DNA from: Adiantum capillus-veneris
Lineage: Eukaryota; Streptophyta; Polypodiopsida; Polypodiales; Pteridaceae
Direction: 5' to 3'
NCBI GenBank assembly: GCA_014529385.2
Contig: CM043970.1
Location: 46,529,279 to 46,593,278, forward strand
DNA: 64,000 bases
This document shows positions 1 to 11,276 of the stretch, in pieces. A program made the position numbers and the translations under genes. Position 1 is the first letter of the stretch. Every line of letters starts with the position of its first letter. The notes under the pieces were generated by a model. It was given only the letters and a program-made list of their open reading frames with translations, had not been told where the DNA came from and searched no databases.

Positions 1-24
1 CACACACACACACACACACACACA
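1..24. repeat. (CA)12 microsatellite at window edge
   Basis: Perfect CA dinucleotide run cut by the window start. A further short (AC)n run lies at 481-496. Confidence 0.95.
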
Positions 25-538
25 TGCACAAGTTGCTGGGCTCATTGAGTTACAAACCAAAGGGCATCACATGACATGCATGCTTGCCTTCTAAAATTCC
101 ACACATTCTCAACAGTTTTGTCGTTTACTCTTAGACATGAGGATCTTCTCCTCTCCGTGCCGACAACGATTTCCTACTTATGAATATAAGTGTGAACATC
201 ATAAAAGCCACATGCTAATTCTCTTATCTGCTCGCATGTTCCAACTTCTTATAAAGCACCAAATTCCCTGATCACCTACCTACTCACACTTAGTCCCCTC
301 TTTTTTGCTGGCCTAGCTCCTCATGCCATTAGTTAAAAAATCACCCTTTCGGGCTTATCGCACATGTATGCCTCCTCTACCTCTCTCTCAACTCGCATCG
401 ATGAACCACTGTGTTTGCCTTGCCAGACTTTGGCTTGATCATGCGTCTCATTGTTTACATACGCGTTTTTCCAGAGTGTTACACACACACACACATTGCT
501 AAGGATGTCACTATATTGATACTGCTGTTATTTATGTA
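25..538. other. No gene seen
   Basis: AT-rich unique-looking sequence without an open frame of note, a splice-consistent exon or a recognisable element end. Confidence 0.6.
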
Positions 539-891
539 CTGGTACTAGAGCTGGTATTGGTACTAGTGCTACATATGCACTGGTATTGGTATTGGTACTA
601 TATTATATAGGACGAATATTGGTGCTAAATATATACTGGTACTGGTGCTACTTGTGTATTGGTACTGTACTATACTGGTACTGGTATTATATTGTATTGA
701 ATTGGTGTTGCTGCTACTTGTGTAATATAGTGATACTTGTACTGGTACTGTTTGTGTACAGAGATATACTGGACCGGTACTGGTGCCACTTGTGATACTG
801 GTACTGGTACTACTTTGTAATGGTATTGAACTGATACGAGTACTAGTGCTGATGTGTATTGTAATTTATTGGACTAATGCTACTTGTGTGC
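539..891. repeat. Degenerate GGTACTGG-type tandem repeat, left part
   Basis: Imperfect short tandem repeat built on ggtactggt and tgctacttgtgta. It yields an open frame at 586-795 rich in Y, W, L and C, which is a repeat artefact. The same repeat resumes at 6702 after the copia element, so the element is an insertion into this array. Confidence 0.8.
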
Positions 892-1092
892 TGTTAAAGA
901 ATATGATGTTAAAGAATATGTCCATTGTGCTATGGGCAGCTGGACACTGACTATACTATGTTGTAAATATACTTTGGATAATAGTTCAAAAGAGAAGAAG
1001 AGAAGAGCAGCTCGTTGAATGGCTACTGCAGGGTAACAATTGTGTGTGTGTAGTCTTCTTTTCTACCTTCTCCATCACCTGCGCACTCTACA
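892..1092 (+). repeat. 5' LTR of element 1 (201 bp)
   Basis: Starts TGTTAAAGAATATG and ends CTCTACA. It matches 6471-6701 throughout except for a shorter (tg)n stretch near its 3' end. Confidence 0.93.
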
Positions 1093-1095
1093 AAG

Positions 1096-1109
1096 TGGTA
1101 TCAGAGCTC
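1096..1109 (+). other. Primer-binding site, tRNA-iMet type
   Basis: tggtatcagagctc, three bases after the LTR, is the standard copia PBS complementary to the 3' end of initiator tRNA-Met. Confidence 0.93.
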
Positions 1110-1982
1110 AGTTTGAGGAGCTATAGTCAATACATAGGTTTCCGCAGCTCTGGAAAACAACAAAAAAGAGAGGTTTTTTGGTCATAACTCCCTCACCCGA
1201 ACTCGGAATACAGTGATCCATGAGTCTATCTTTATGTTTTTGGGCGTTCCAGACGCATTGGCATGCTCAGATTTGCCAAAATATGCAATTTTCTGTAGCA
1301 AACAGCCATTTCACACAAGCATAGAAGATGTCCAGTTTTGCACTCGACAGTAGATTTACAGGTTACAGGTGAAGAATTCAGCATTTACACAGGTTTTGGA
1401 GAGCGACATAGAGCTTTTGCATCATGATATTGTGTTACCCGAAGATTATGTTTGGTTGTTGTGGGTCCATTATGGACAGCCGCCTATGTAAGAAAGGTTG
1501 TGGGAAGAAGTTGAGGCGGTTATATTGTCAGATTGAGTACTTTGTGGTTATGTATGGATATGCGGTCAATGTATTTTGGAAAACTGCAGCCTTTGTGAGG
1601 GTCGAGTGAGGTTTTTTGAAGCCTTGCCTTGGGAGCTTTGGTACCTTGGCAAGGTGGATTAGGTACTGGAGCGAACCCCCGACTGGCCCCACGAAAGACC
1701 TCATATGTCGTTTACGACTATGGGAAGAAGGTGGATGTATGGATATGTGGTACAGGACAGCGTATGGATTGCATTTGCATACAAGTCCATGTGGACATTG
1801 TTTTAGAGTATTTATGCATAGTATTGAGTCAGTCTGTGGCAAAGTGAGTCAGTGGATTTTTCCTTGGCAGTGAGAGATTTTCTGTCAGTGTTTATGAGCA
1901 CTTTGGTTGAGATTGTCACTTGAGATATTGTCCAAATACAAATGAAACTCTGCCGAAATTTTGTCAAAATCCTTTGGAAGAA
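1110..1982 (+). other. Untranslated leader of element 1
   Basis: About 870 bp between PBS and gag. At 1583-1616 it holds a block (ctgcagcctttgt...gagggtcgagtgaggtttt) that recurs almost unchanged in the leader of the second copia element at 43711-43744. Short open frames here have no recognisable product. Confidence 0.7.
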
Positions 1983-3689
1983 ATGAAGAGAGTGAAGATG
2001 GTAGAAAGTTCAACTCAAGTCACACAGATTGTTGGAGAGAAGCTGACCGGAGAGAACTACAGCATATGGTCTTACAGGATGGAGAAATTTATCATGGGCA
2101 AAGGTTTATGGGATTATATTACAGGTGAACAAGAGTGTCCCGAGGTTGGTTTGGAACCAAATAGAGAGAATGTTGAAGCACATAAAACATGGCAAGCAAG
2201 AGTAGAAGCTTACAAGAAGTGGATCGAGAATTCAAGGAAAGTGATGCATTGGATTTCACTATGCATTAGTGACTTCTTTATACCACATGTGAAGAAGGCT
2301 CAATCTCCAAAGGAAGCATGGGAGATACTAGCAAGAATGAACAGCTCCAATACAGAACTACGAAAAGTTCACTTGAAGCAAAGGTTACATTGTGTATGGT
2401 GAGGAAATAGATCCATATCAGATTATGTGACAGAGATAAAGCAAATATAGGAAGATCTTGCGAGCATTAATGTTGAAGTTCCAGATGATGACTTAGTTTC
2501 AGTGACATTGAGTGGTTTGGGACCGGAATACAAGTCATTGGATACATCTATATTTGTTCGAGGATACATGCCTGATTTTGAAGAGTTAGTAAACCTTTGT
2601 TTGCAAGAAGAGGTGAAGTTGGGCAAGCCAGGTCCTTCTACATCAAATAACAATTCCAGAGATCAGGTTTTTTACTCTAGAGGTCGTGGAAACAATAGAG
2701 GTGGAAGAGGAAACTATGGTCGTGGAAACAATGCTGGAAGAGGTCAATGGCAAAACCAACAAAGTCAAAGTTACAATGATTATAGCCAAAGAGGCAGGGG
2801 GAGAGCCCGAACTCGTGGACGTGGAGGTGGACGATTTGTACATCCTCAAAGAGATGGATATTGTAACAGATGTGGCATTTATGGTCACTTTGAAAGAGAA
2901 TGTTACACAAGGCTAAATCAAAATCATGATCGTGGTGGAAGAAACCGAGGTTATGGAAGACATGGAGGAAACTTTGCTGGATACAATCCTCATGATCAAA
3001 ATATATATGACAATAGATCTAGTGGACATTTATTTCCTATGGAGCATGTTGTTGGAAGCATGGTGGAGCCACATCATACAGATGATTGGTATTTAGATAG
3101 TGGTGCTACAAATCATATGACATATTATGGTGAATGGTTTGACAGAAAAGAGAAATTAGAAGAGGATGAGTTTGTCGCTACAGGTGATGATACTATGCAT
3201 CGGATTACACATGTTGGTTCAGTTCCATTGCTAGAAAAGGACGGGACATACAACACATTGGGAGATGTTCTATATGTGCCTTCAATCACAAATAATTTAG
3301 CATCAGTTGGACAAATGACAGATCAAGGGTTGCAAGTCCGTTTTAATCGTTATGGTTGCTTCATAGAGGAGTTTCACAAAGGCAGACCAGGCAAGATATT
3401 GGCACGTGGAAGAAAGAAAGGCCGCTTGTTCTCATTGGAAGCTGGAGATCCATGTTTACACAGCGGTATGTATGCAAACAAATCAGCCATGCAAGATGAT
3501 TGGGCAGAGTTATGGCATAAGAGGATTGGTCATGTCAATTTTAGAAGACTAAAGTATACGCAATCAAATCAAATTGTACGTGGATTACCAAAGTTTGGCA
3601 GATTGAATTTTGATCATGTTTGTGAAGCTTGTCAATTTGGAAAGCAATCTCGTTTACCATTTTCAAAGAGGGGGAGAATTAGCCAAAGT

Positions 3690-3911
3690 CCTTTGGAAAT
3701 TGTTCATTCAGATATTTGGGGACCTTGTGATCATGCTACGCCAAATGGTTGTCCATATTTTATCACATTCACGGATGATTACAGCAGAATGACATGGGTT
3801 CCTTTGGAAATTTTTCATTCAAATATTTGGGGACCTTGTGATCATGCTACGCCAAATGGTTGTCGATATTTTATCACATTCACGGATGATTACAGCACAA
3901 TGACATGGGTT
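3690..3911 (+). repeat. 111-bp in-frame tandem duplication inside integrase
   Basis: Units 3690-3800 and 3801-3911 both encode a PLEI-HS-IWGPCDHATPNGC-YFITFTDDYS-type segment of 37 residues. They differ at several bases. The first catalytic Asp (HSD) is kept in unit 1 and is Asn (HSN) in unit 2. The reading frame is preserved. Confidence 0.95.
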
Positions 3912-6460
3912 TACTTTCTAAAGGCAAAGTCAGAGGCATTTGAGGTATTCTTGGAGTTCAAAGTTATGGTTGAGAAAGAGAATGGTTGTCAAATTAAATG
4001 CCTACGTACAGATGGAGGGGGAGAGTACATGTCACACAGTTTTGATGATTACTTACGTGAACAAGGCATAAGAAAACATATTACTTGCAGATACACACCA
4101 CAACAAAATGGAGTTGCTGAGAGAAAGAATAGAGTCATAGCAGAGATTGCAAGAGCCATGATGAATGAGATGAATATGCCATTAACATATTGGGCTGAAG
4201 CAGTTCATACAGTAGTACACATTATGAATCGAACACCAACAACTGCCATTCATGAAATTTCACCTTATGAGAGACTTTATGGGATCAAGCCAACAGTTTC
4301 CTACATGAAAGTTTTTGGATGTGTTTGCTATGTTCATGTGCCAAATGAAGCAAGAAAGAAGATGGAGCCAAAGGCAGTGAAGTGTATATTCTTGGGCTAC
4401 CCGGTTGAAAAGAAAGGTTACAAGTGCTATGATCCTACGACAAGACAAGTTTATGTCAGTAGAGATGTCAGATTTTGTGAGCATGAACCATGGTATAAAC
4501 CAAAGCCAGTGATGATAGAAGATGAGTATAAAGAGCAAGAGAATATGCGTCATGTTGTTGATAAGCCAGGACCATCAACAAGAACTATTTCAGGACCACA
4601 TATGGCAGAGGAGAGTACAGGAAGTGTCAACCCATGGAGCGGTCGTTTGCGAGATAAGAAGCAAGACGAGAAAGGCAAGAAGAAAGTGGTTGAAGAGAGT
4701 TCTGGAGATGAAAGCTTCGATGAAGAGCATGGTTTACCACATTTGAGGACACCTGGCAGTAAGCATATTGAGAAATATGTACCCCCATATGCAAGAGTTG
4801 AAGAGAAGAGTGCACCACAATTGAGAAGATCACAGAGGGTGCGTTATCCAGTTGATAGATTGACATACAACGGTTACATGCGTACACATTATGCATACAT
4901 GGTTTCGCGTGTGCAATATAAAGAGCCTACATGTTTTCAAGAGGCAATTGGAAAATCAGAATGGGAGTCAGCTATGGATGATGAGATGGATGCTCTTGTG
5001 AAGAATGACACTTGGGATTTGGTTCGCTTGCCAAGTGGAAAGAAAGCAATTGGTTCAAAATGGGTATACAAAGTCAAGTGCAAGTCAGATGGTAGTGTGG
5101 AAAGATACAAAGTGAGGCTTGTTGCTAAAGGTTATGCACAAACAAAAGGTCTTGATTATGATGAGACATTTAGTCCAGTTGCAAAGATGACAACAGTCAG
5201 ATTGGTGATAGCAATGGCAAGTATGTTTGGTTGGAAGTTACGGCAAATGGATGTGGATAATGCATTCTTGAATGGTGACTTGGAAGAAGAAGTTTATATG
5301 ATACAGTCAGAGGGTTATCAACATCCAGAGTTTCCATATTATGTGTGTAAGTTGAAGAAAGCATTGTATGGTTTGAAGCAAGCATCTAGAGCTTGGTGTG
5401 AAAAGATAACCAGATTCTTGAAGAAGATTGGATTTAAACAGTCTACTGCTGATCACTCATTGTTTTTGAAGCATGTTGATGGAGAGATCATCGTTATTGT
5501 TATCTATGTTGATGACTTGATTCTCACTAGAAGTCATGATGAGCAAATTTTGCATGTCAAGAAGAGTTTGTTGAGAGAATTCAACATGAAGGACCTTGGT
5601 GAGTTGAGATATTTCTTGGGAATTGAAATTGTCAAGTCTTTATCAGGAATTTGGATGATACAAAGACAATACGCATTGGATATGCTTGAGAAGTATGGAA
5701 TGACAACGTGCAAACCGGTTGATACACCTCTTGATCAAAATGTGAAGTTGTTTGATAATGGACATTACATTGAGGATGTCACTATGTACCGCAAGATGGT
5801 TGGAAGCCTCATTTACTTGACAATAACAAGGCCAGATTTGAGTTATGCAGTGGGTGTTGTGAGTCAATTCATGCAAAAGCCATGTAAAAGTCATCTTGAT
5901 GTAGTGAGACGGATTATGAGATATGTGAAAGCCACTGTCAGTTATGGAATGTTTTATGAAAAGAATGGGAAGCTTTGTCTTTATGGTTACACAGATGCAG
6001 ATTGGACAGGAGATTTTATGGATAGAAGATCTACAAGTGGTTATGCATTTTCCATTGGCAATGGTATGATAAGTTGGAGTAGCAAGAAGCAATCAACTGT
6101 AGCATTATCAAGTACAGAAGCTGAATATCGTGGAGCAGCTTTGGCAGCATGTGAAGAGTCATGGTTGAGAGTACTTATGGTAGAATTTGGTTTTGACTAT
6201 CTTGACAGTGTCATTATATATTGTGACAATATTAGCAGCATCATGTTGGCAAAGAATCCAGTCTACCATGCTCGCACTAAACACATTGAGGTACATTATC
6301 ACTTCATTAGAGAAAAAGTTTTGGCAAATGAGATTGATTTGGTGTATGTGAAGACAAATGATCAAGTTGCGGATATATTCACAAAAGCTCTTGGAAAGGA
6401 GAAATTTTGCTACTTTCGTGAAGCATTGGGAATCCATCATATGCAAGCTCACTCTGAGCT

Positions 6461-6470
6461 TGAGGGGGAG
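6461..6470 (+). other. Polypurine tract of element 1
   Basis: tgagggggag directly abuts the 3' LTR. It is the plus-strand priming site. Confidence 0.88.
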
Positions 6471-6701
6471 TGTTAAGGAATATGATGTTAAAGAATATGT
6501 CCATTGTGCTATGGGCGGCTGGACACTGACTATACTATGCTGTAAATATACTTTGGATAATAGTTCAAAAGAGAAGAAGAGAAGAGCAGCTCGTTGAATG
6601 GCTGCTGCAGGGTAACGATTGTGTGTGTGTGTGTCTCGATGTGTGTTGGTGTGTGTGCGTAGTCTTATTTTCTACCTTCTCCATCACCTGCGCAATCTAC
6701 A
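6471..6701 (+). repeat. 3' LTR of element 1 (231 bp)
   Basis: Starts TGTTAAGGAATATG and ends AATCTACA. It is about 30 bp longer than the 5' LTR because of an expanded tg-rich segment at about 6620-6660. Confidence 0.93.
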
Positions 6702-6815
6702 GGTGCTACTTGTGTACTCGTACTGTACTGTATTGCAACTGCTACGGGTATTGTATTGTACTGAACTGGTACTATGCTACATGTGTATTGGGGATACTGA
6801 AACTGATGTAAAAAT
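6702..6815. repeat. GGTACTGG-type tandem repeat, right part
   Basis: Resumes the array at 539-891 immediately after the 3' LTR (ggtgctacttgtgtact...), which confirms the insertion point of element 1. Confidence 0.75.
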
Positions 6816-6907
6816 GGGGGAACTAAGATCGGCGACCTAGCTTTGGCTTTTTGCGCTCTTTTGAGAGAAAATATTATGGCCCTCTTGCAGTTTGCACTAC
6901 TAAGGTT

Positions 6908-6915
6908 TATAAATA
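6908..6915 (+). promoter_or_regulatory. TATA box TATAAATA
   Basis: A good plant TATA match (ggtttataaatacc). A start site about 30 bp downstream would fall in the pyrimidine tract at 6925-7013. The 3' end of element 1 is 206 bp upstream. It is the likely core promoter of the candidate gene starting at 7168; this is inference, with no expression evidence. Confidence 0.5.
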
Positions 6916-6923
6916 CCTTCCCT

Positions 6924-6924
<1 letters not shown>

Positions 6925-7013
<89 letters not shown>
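6925..7013. repeat. C30 run followed by (TC)29
   Basis: An uninterrupted run of about 30 C and then about 29 TC units. Lengths of such tracts are unreliable in assemblies. The position, just after a TATA box, fits a pyrimidine-rich plant 5' UTR. Confidence 0.9.
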
Positions 7014-7016
<3 letters not shown>

Positions 7017-7081
7017 GTTTCATACCACTTGGTCTCTATACGCGACTGTGATACAGTCAAAGCAGGGCCTGCCTCACCACT

Positions 7082-7102
7082 ATGAAGGAATGCGGCCACT
7101 AA
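7082..7102 (+). promoter_or_regulatory. Possible seven-codon upstream ORF
   Basis: ATG AAG GAA TGC GGC CAC TAA lies in the presumed leader 66 bp before the candidate start codon. It could dampen translation if the transcript model is right. Chance occurrence is equally possible. Confidence 0.25.
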
Positions 7103-7167
7103 ATGTAGTGTCATTGCCTTAACATCTTCCTTTAGAGCTCGGCCTGCCACACTGCTGTAAAGGGAAA

Positions 7168-8143
7168 ATGGCCTCAAGCTCCCAACCCTATAAAGGTGAG
7201 ATCTCATGCTCACTTAGCATTTGTACGGTGTTTTTGGTGAGTGTGAGTGCTAGTGTGCTTTGAGATTGGGGTTTCCTTCCTGCAAGGGGTAGCATTTAGT
7301 AATCGGATATATGGCAAAAGGCATGGATAAGCATGCAGTTGTGGAGTTGATGGCTCCGACTTCATCTCAGGTGACTTATGAAATTACTATCGATTATTGT
7401 TCTTATGATGTATGTGATTCACTTGATATTATGGTACCTTTTGAAAATACTGTCATATTACTTCTACAGTGCCGAGTATGTCTATAGTATGGCTGGTTTA
7501 GTTATTGTTATAAAAAGATTTCAATTTATTGATGATTCATAAGGATATGCAGCCGTTTGTTGCTACGGCTTGTGTTTGGGGTTTCCTTTCAAAAATAGGG
7601 TTTCGCTATTGTTGCATATATATGGTCTTACCAAAGGCTTGGTTTGTTTAAAAAAGGAAAGAAGGCAACCTCCTGAAATACTGGATGAATGGTGCCATAA
7701 AAGCTTAAAAGTATGATTGAAGGTCTTCTTACTCCTCGGTGAAGGACTCTATATGGTCATGTTGGCCTACCTGTTGGAAGAAAAACCATGGCCTTGCATA
7801 GGAAAAAAACTTTCTTACTATTTATCTTTGAAAGCAATTAAGTTGGGTGACATCTATAACATGTGGGATACCCATGCATCACTTGCATACGGTACCAATG
7901 CTAACTAGAAGCTGTGTTGTTTCCATGGGTGGAGGTGAGGGTTACCTTCTCAACTATGGTTTTCAAAGTTCTTTGGCTTTAAGATGGTGGACTATTATAT
8001 CTTTGGGCTCTTGATTTCAACACTTGTGTATAATGACTATTCTGTACTATGAATGGGAATTATACCACCTTTTCATTGACATAGTTTGTAGTGTCTTTTG
8101 TAATCTGAAAGGATTCATTGGTGTATATGTTATATCATTATTG

Positions 8144-8220
<77 letters not shown>

Positions 8221-10919
8221 GCTAGCTAACACAAGTGCGCGCACCCTGTTTGCGAATAAACTCTTCATCATCTTTGAATTTTGAAACTAAGTTAGAGCTG
8301 ATGATATCAGGAATTGTTGTTTGCAAGGCGGTCCTTTGCCTTGTCCATATCGACAATCAGGTAGGTGCTTATGCACCTACACAGTACACACATGGTTTTT
8401 GTTTTTCAAACTACAAGCAATAAAATAAGTTTGAAAGCATGGTTTTTTTTATACTCTGGAAAAAGGATGAGGTTTATCCTCGGCTGAACTGATAATGAAA
8501 AGTGAGGGTTTTGTTGAACTCTATATTGGACCTGCACCTACTCAATGGGTGGTTTTGTTTGTTATACTCATTAGTTGGAGATAGAATTCGACGTTTCTGT
8601 TTTGACATCTATTTAAAACACAATAAGCTAGAACCTAATGTTTTACTCACACTTGCATGTATATCATCATTGGTAATGGCATGGTCAATGGCATATAGAT
8701 ACCAAACAGCGCCACCTTGATAAATTGATCGTGGTTTGTTGATTCTGCAAAACCCTCAAGTGAGGTATCTCTCAAAGAGAGATGTGGTTAGTTTGAAAAT
8801 GGTCCATTTTACAAACAGAACTTTGGCTGACTTTAACAGAATTTGGATTGTGTGTGGTGCATTTGGATTGATATAAGTTAAGTATCCTGCTAATGTCATC
8901 CTCCTTGGTTATTAGGGTATACTTATTGATAGAACGATTCTAGTTCTGTATGGATATCAAATCTTCTTTCAATCTCATAGTAAATCTGCATCTATATTCA
9001 GTTATGCATCAAAAAGTGATCAGCTTATTCTTTTGGAGATTTTTTTTATATATTGGTTGTTTTGAAATGAGGAGACACACAAAATATTTGGTTTTGGTCT
9101 CTTGAGTTTCTTTATCCCACCGCCTCATAATCTTTGACTCGAATGGCTTGCCTAAGGGCGGGATTTTTTCTGTCACTCATACAAAACCACACACAAACAC
9201 CCACACAATAATAAGCTCCTTTATGCTCAGTGCGAGGAGTACTATGTAGAGAAACTTGGTTTTTTTTGGCTCTCTCTTGTGATCATCTCAAATTGCCATC
9301 ATTTTGAAAACATGCATGGGTGAGATTATCATGACTGTACACAGGGATACATTGCACCATATCAGAGTATAGATGTGGGATCTCATGATGTACGTGTATG
9401 GACAAATAATACCTTTTTTTGTTTTAATTTTTACGTTAAAGATGCAAATGAATGCATGGATAAACCTACACTGAAAGTTTCTTGGTTTGGTATGATATGC
9501 AGCCATGCTTGTCGAACCCCATTGTATGCCTTCTCCATATGAGATGATTGTCACTACTTTTTTTGTCAGTAACCTCATGTGAGGGTATCATAGATGATTG
9601 CTGGGAATTGATTTTTTGAAAATATTGAGCAGATAAGAAGGAAATTCTGTCAAAATTCATACACAAATCGAAAAGACATACATAGTGTAACTTCAAACGA
9701 ACTATAGGGGTTTAGGGGTGATGACATTGATTGGTTTTTTTGACATAATGAGCAGTTACCAAGGAATGGCTGCTAAAACTTCTACACATTGATTTTCATA
9801 CGTAGACTAATATATATATGGACATTAAGTATCTCATAAGATGAAAGCTGGTATCTTGTATTCAGGGAAACCGTGTCCATTATGCTTGACTTGAGGATAT
9901 TGTAGCTTCATTTCAGTGCTACCATACCCAACTTTATTAGCGTAGCACTAATTTATCTTGTGGTCAAGGCTACTAGAACCATACACATAGCCGTAACATA
10001 GTAGAAGAAGGATACAATACGGCTTATTACCATTGAAACTAGTAAAAACTAACTCTCTTAAACTGTTCTTCTATCTTTATATGCAGGAACTCACTTGTGA
10101 TGAAGGTAAGTATATAGTGGTGAACTCACAATTATAAAGTGCTTTTTGATGCTATCCTTTCTTAGTGGATAAATGCATAATTTTTGAAACAAATGTTTGT
10201 AATTTACTTTGAAATTAGTCCAATGATTGTTAAAAGAGCTTTAATCCTCAATTGGGGGTCTCAGATGAGATGATATTAGAGTGGACTTTTGAGAATTGAT
10301 CCAATTTACAGAGGAGATGCTGTTTGATTTTTTTTGGAATCAAATGATGTAAACATTATCGTAAATAAATGGCTCATTCTCTAAACTTAATATTTGATCT
10401 ATGATATGTTGTTAATTTTTGTTGTAATTTTTGACACCAATAACAAGGGGAGGGAGTCGTTGACACCTGTCTTCCCAATTAATGCCAGTTCTGACGGGCT
10501 TGTGTTTCTTGGATGGTGGACAGGTAATAGGTTTCCTCCGTGGGATTATGAAGATAACTGCAAGAGGTTTCCTCCTTGGGATTACAAAGACAACTGCAAC
10601 AATAATATATGATTACCCATTGTCTGGTTATTTGTGTAATTGATTGATAGCCCTTGTATATACTTTTTTGATAATTTCATTTTATATCAATTGTAATCTT
10701 ATCTCTGTAAATTTTAAAGACTATTTCTTATCTAATGTAGACATAGTTCTTGGCTATTATATACACTTTGTCTGGTTTCTAGTCCCAATGTGTGGTTCAA
10801 TAGTTTGTGAAATCAAACTATTGTTAGATAGTCATTCTTAAAAACACACATCACAAGCATTGAGTGTCACTAATAATCCGCTTTGCATTCTTACATGATA
10901 TGTTTCTTTTGGCCACACA

Positions 10920-10971
<52 letters not shown>

Positions 10972-10985
10972 CAGCAGACTCATGA
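7168..10985 (+). CDS. Candidate small multi-exon gene, product unknown
   Basis: Proposed exons: 7168-7195, 7300-7370, 8311-8360, 10087-10105, 10448-10523 and 10921-10985. The reading frame stays open across all junctions, with GT donors, AG acceptors and compatible phases. The best acceptors are at 10086 (ctatctttatatgcag) and 10920 (gtttcttttggccacacag). The product would be about 102 residues, starting MASSSQPYKVIGYMAKG and containing FARRSFALSIS and SLTPVFPINASSDG. I see no signal peptide or known motif. The last exon opens with a (GA)n microsatellite coding Glu-Arg repeats and stops at TGA 10983. After that stop the same frame is open for 38 more codons to a TAG at about 11101, so repeat length or a mutation may have changed the end. 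The 19-bp exon is the weakest part. TATA box and leader lie upstream. I do not recognise the family. Confidence 0.38.
7371..8310 (+). other. Putative intron with (CA)n; otherwise no gene seen
   Basis: Lies between the second and third proposed exons. It contains a (CA)36 run and AT-rich sequence. Short open frames here come from the repeat. Confidence 0.4.
8146..8216. repeat. (AC)~36 microsatellite
   Basis: Perfect dinucleotide run of about 71 bp. It produces Thr-His and Cys-Val artefact frames on the two strands. Confidence 0.97.
8361..10086 (+). other. Putative long intron; nothing else recognised
   Basis: AT-rich, with a GTAGGT donor at the left edge and a pyrimidine-rich acceptor at the right. 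I see no element ends or conserved coding motif. Confidence 0.4.
10529..10600 (+). repeat. 36-bp tandem duplication, open in frame
   Basis: Units 10529-10564 and 10565-10600 read RFPPWDYEDNCK and RFPPWDYKDNCN in one open frame, just after the proposed donor at 10524. The frame is continuous with the preceding exon, so read-through of this intron would add both repeats before a stop at about 10612. Confidence 0.8.
10921..10970. repeat. (GA)n microsatellite in the proposed last exon
   Basis: gagaag followed by about 22 GA units. It begins exactly at a strong splice acceptor (cacag|gag). Confidence 0.95.
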
Positions 10986-11124
10986 ATCAGAGGAGAGAGC
11001 TCTTATGTCGATAATAGGGAGATAAAGAACATGCTTGAATTAGATTGGAAAGCAGTTGATGTTTTCACTAGCAATGCAGAGAAGGAACTGGAACAAAATT
11101 AGGGCTCATTGCACTTCATCAATT

Positions 11125-11126
<2 letters not shown>

Positions 11127-11214
<88 letters not shown>
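11127..11214. repeat. Compound (CT)20(CA)24 microsatellite
   Basis: A CT run passes directly into a CA run. A short (TA)n run follows at about 11315-11328. Confidence 0.95.
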
Positions 11215-11219
<5 letters not shown>

Positions 11220-11276
11220 ATTCACAAATATTTTTGTTATAGCATATTTTTAATCTTGTCCATACGTGAGAAAATC

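Larger units (their letters stand above)
1983..6476 (+). pseudogene. copia gag-pol polyprotein, two in-frame stops
   Basis: The frame would give about 1,497 residues from the ATG at 1983. It is broken only by TGA at 2400-2402 and TAG at 2448-2450, both in gag, and is open from 2451 to 6476. In order: gag; zinc knuckle CNRCGIYGHFEREC near residue 294; aspartic protease WYLDSGATNHM near 372; integrase HHCC region near 510-545; integrase core with HSDIWGP near 577, DGGGEY near 675 and QQNGVAERKNR near 706; RT with QMDVDNAFLNGDL and YVDD near 1175; RNase H with YTDADWTGD near 1336 and KHIEVHYHFIRE near 1433. The integrase core carries an extra 37 residues from a tandem duplication. Catalytic residues look present, but the gag stops would prevent a full polyprotein. 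In the cell such proteins assemble into cytoplasmic virus-like particles. Confidence 0.93.
892..6701 (+). mobile_element. Ty1/copia LTR retrotransposon, near complete (element 1)
   Basis: The element has two TG...CA LTRs (892-1092 and 6471-6701), an initiator-Met-type PBS, a leader, one gag-pol frame in copia order (gag, protease, integrase, RT, RNase H) and a polypurine tract. The LTRs differ by about 7 substitutions over roughly 200 aligned bases plus a (tg)n length change, so the insertion is moderately young. The flanks tgtgc and ggtgc (4 of 5 matching) are a plausible target-site duplication. Two in-frame stops in gag make this copy defective. The target was a GGTACTGG-type tandem array that continues on both sides. 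Confidence 0.95.

Noticed and set aside
586-795. 69-codon open frame rich in Y, W and C
   Set aside because: Entirely made of the GGTACTGG-type tandem repeat.
6665-7213. 182-codon minus-strand frame with Glu-Arg and Gly runs
   Set aside because: Spans the C30/(TC)29 tract and the LTR end; no protein-like sequence outside the repeats.
8024-8284. Open frames with Thr-His or Cys-Val repeats on both strands
   Set aside because: Translation of the (CA)n microsatellite.
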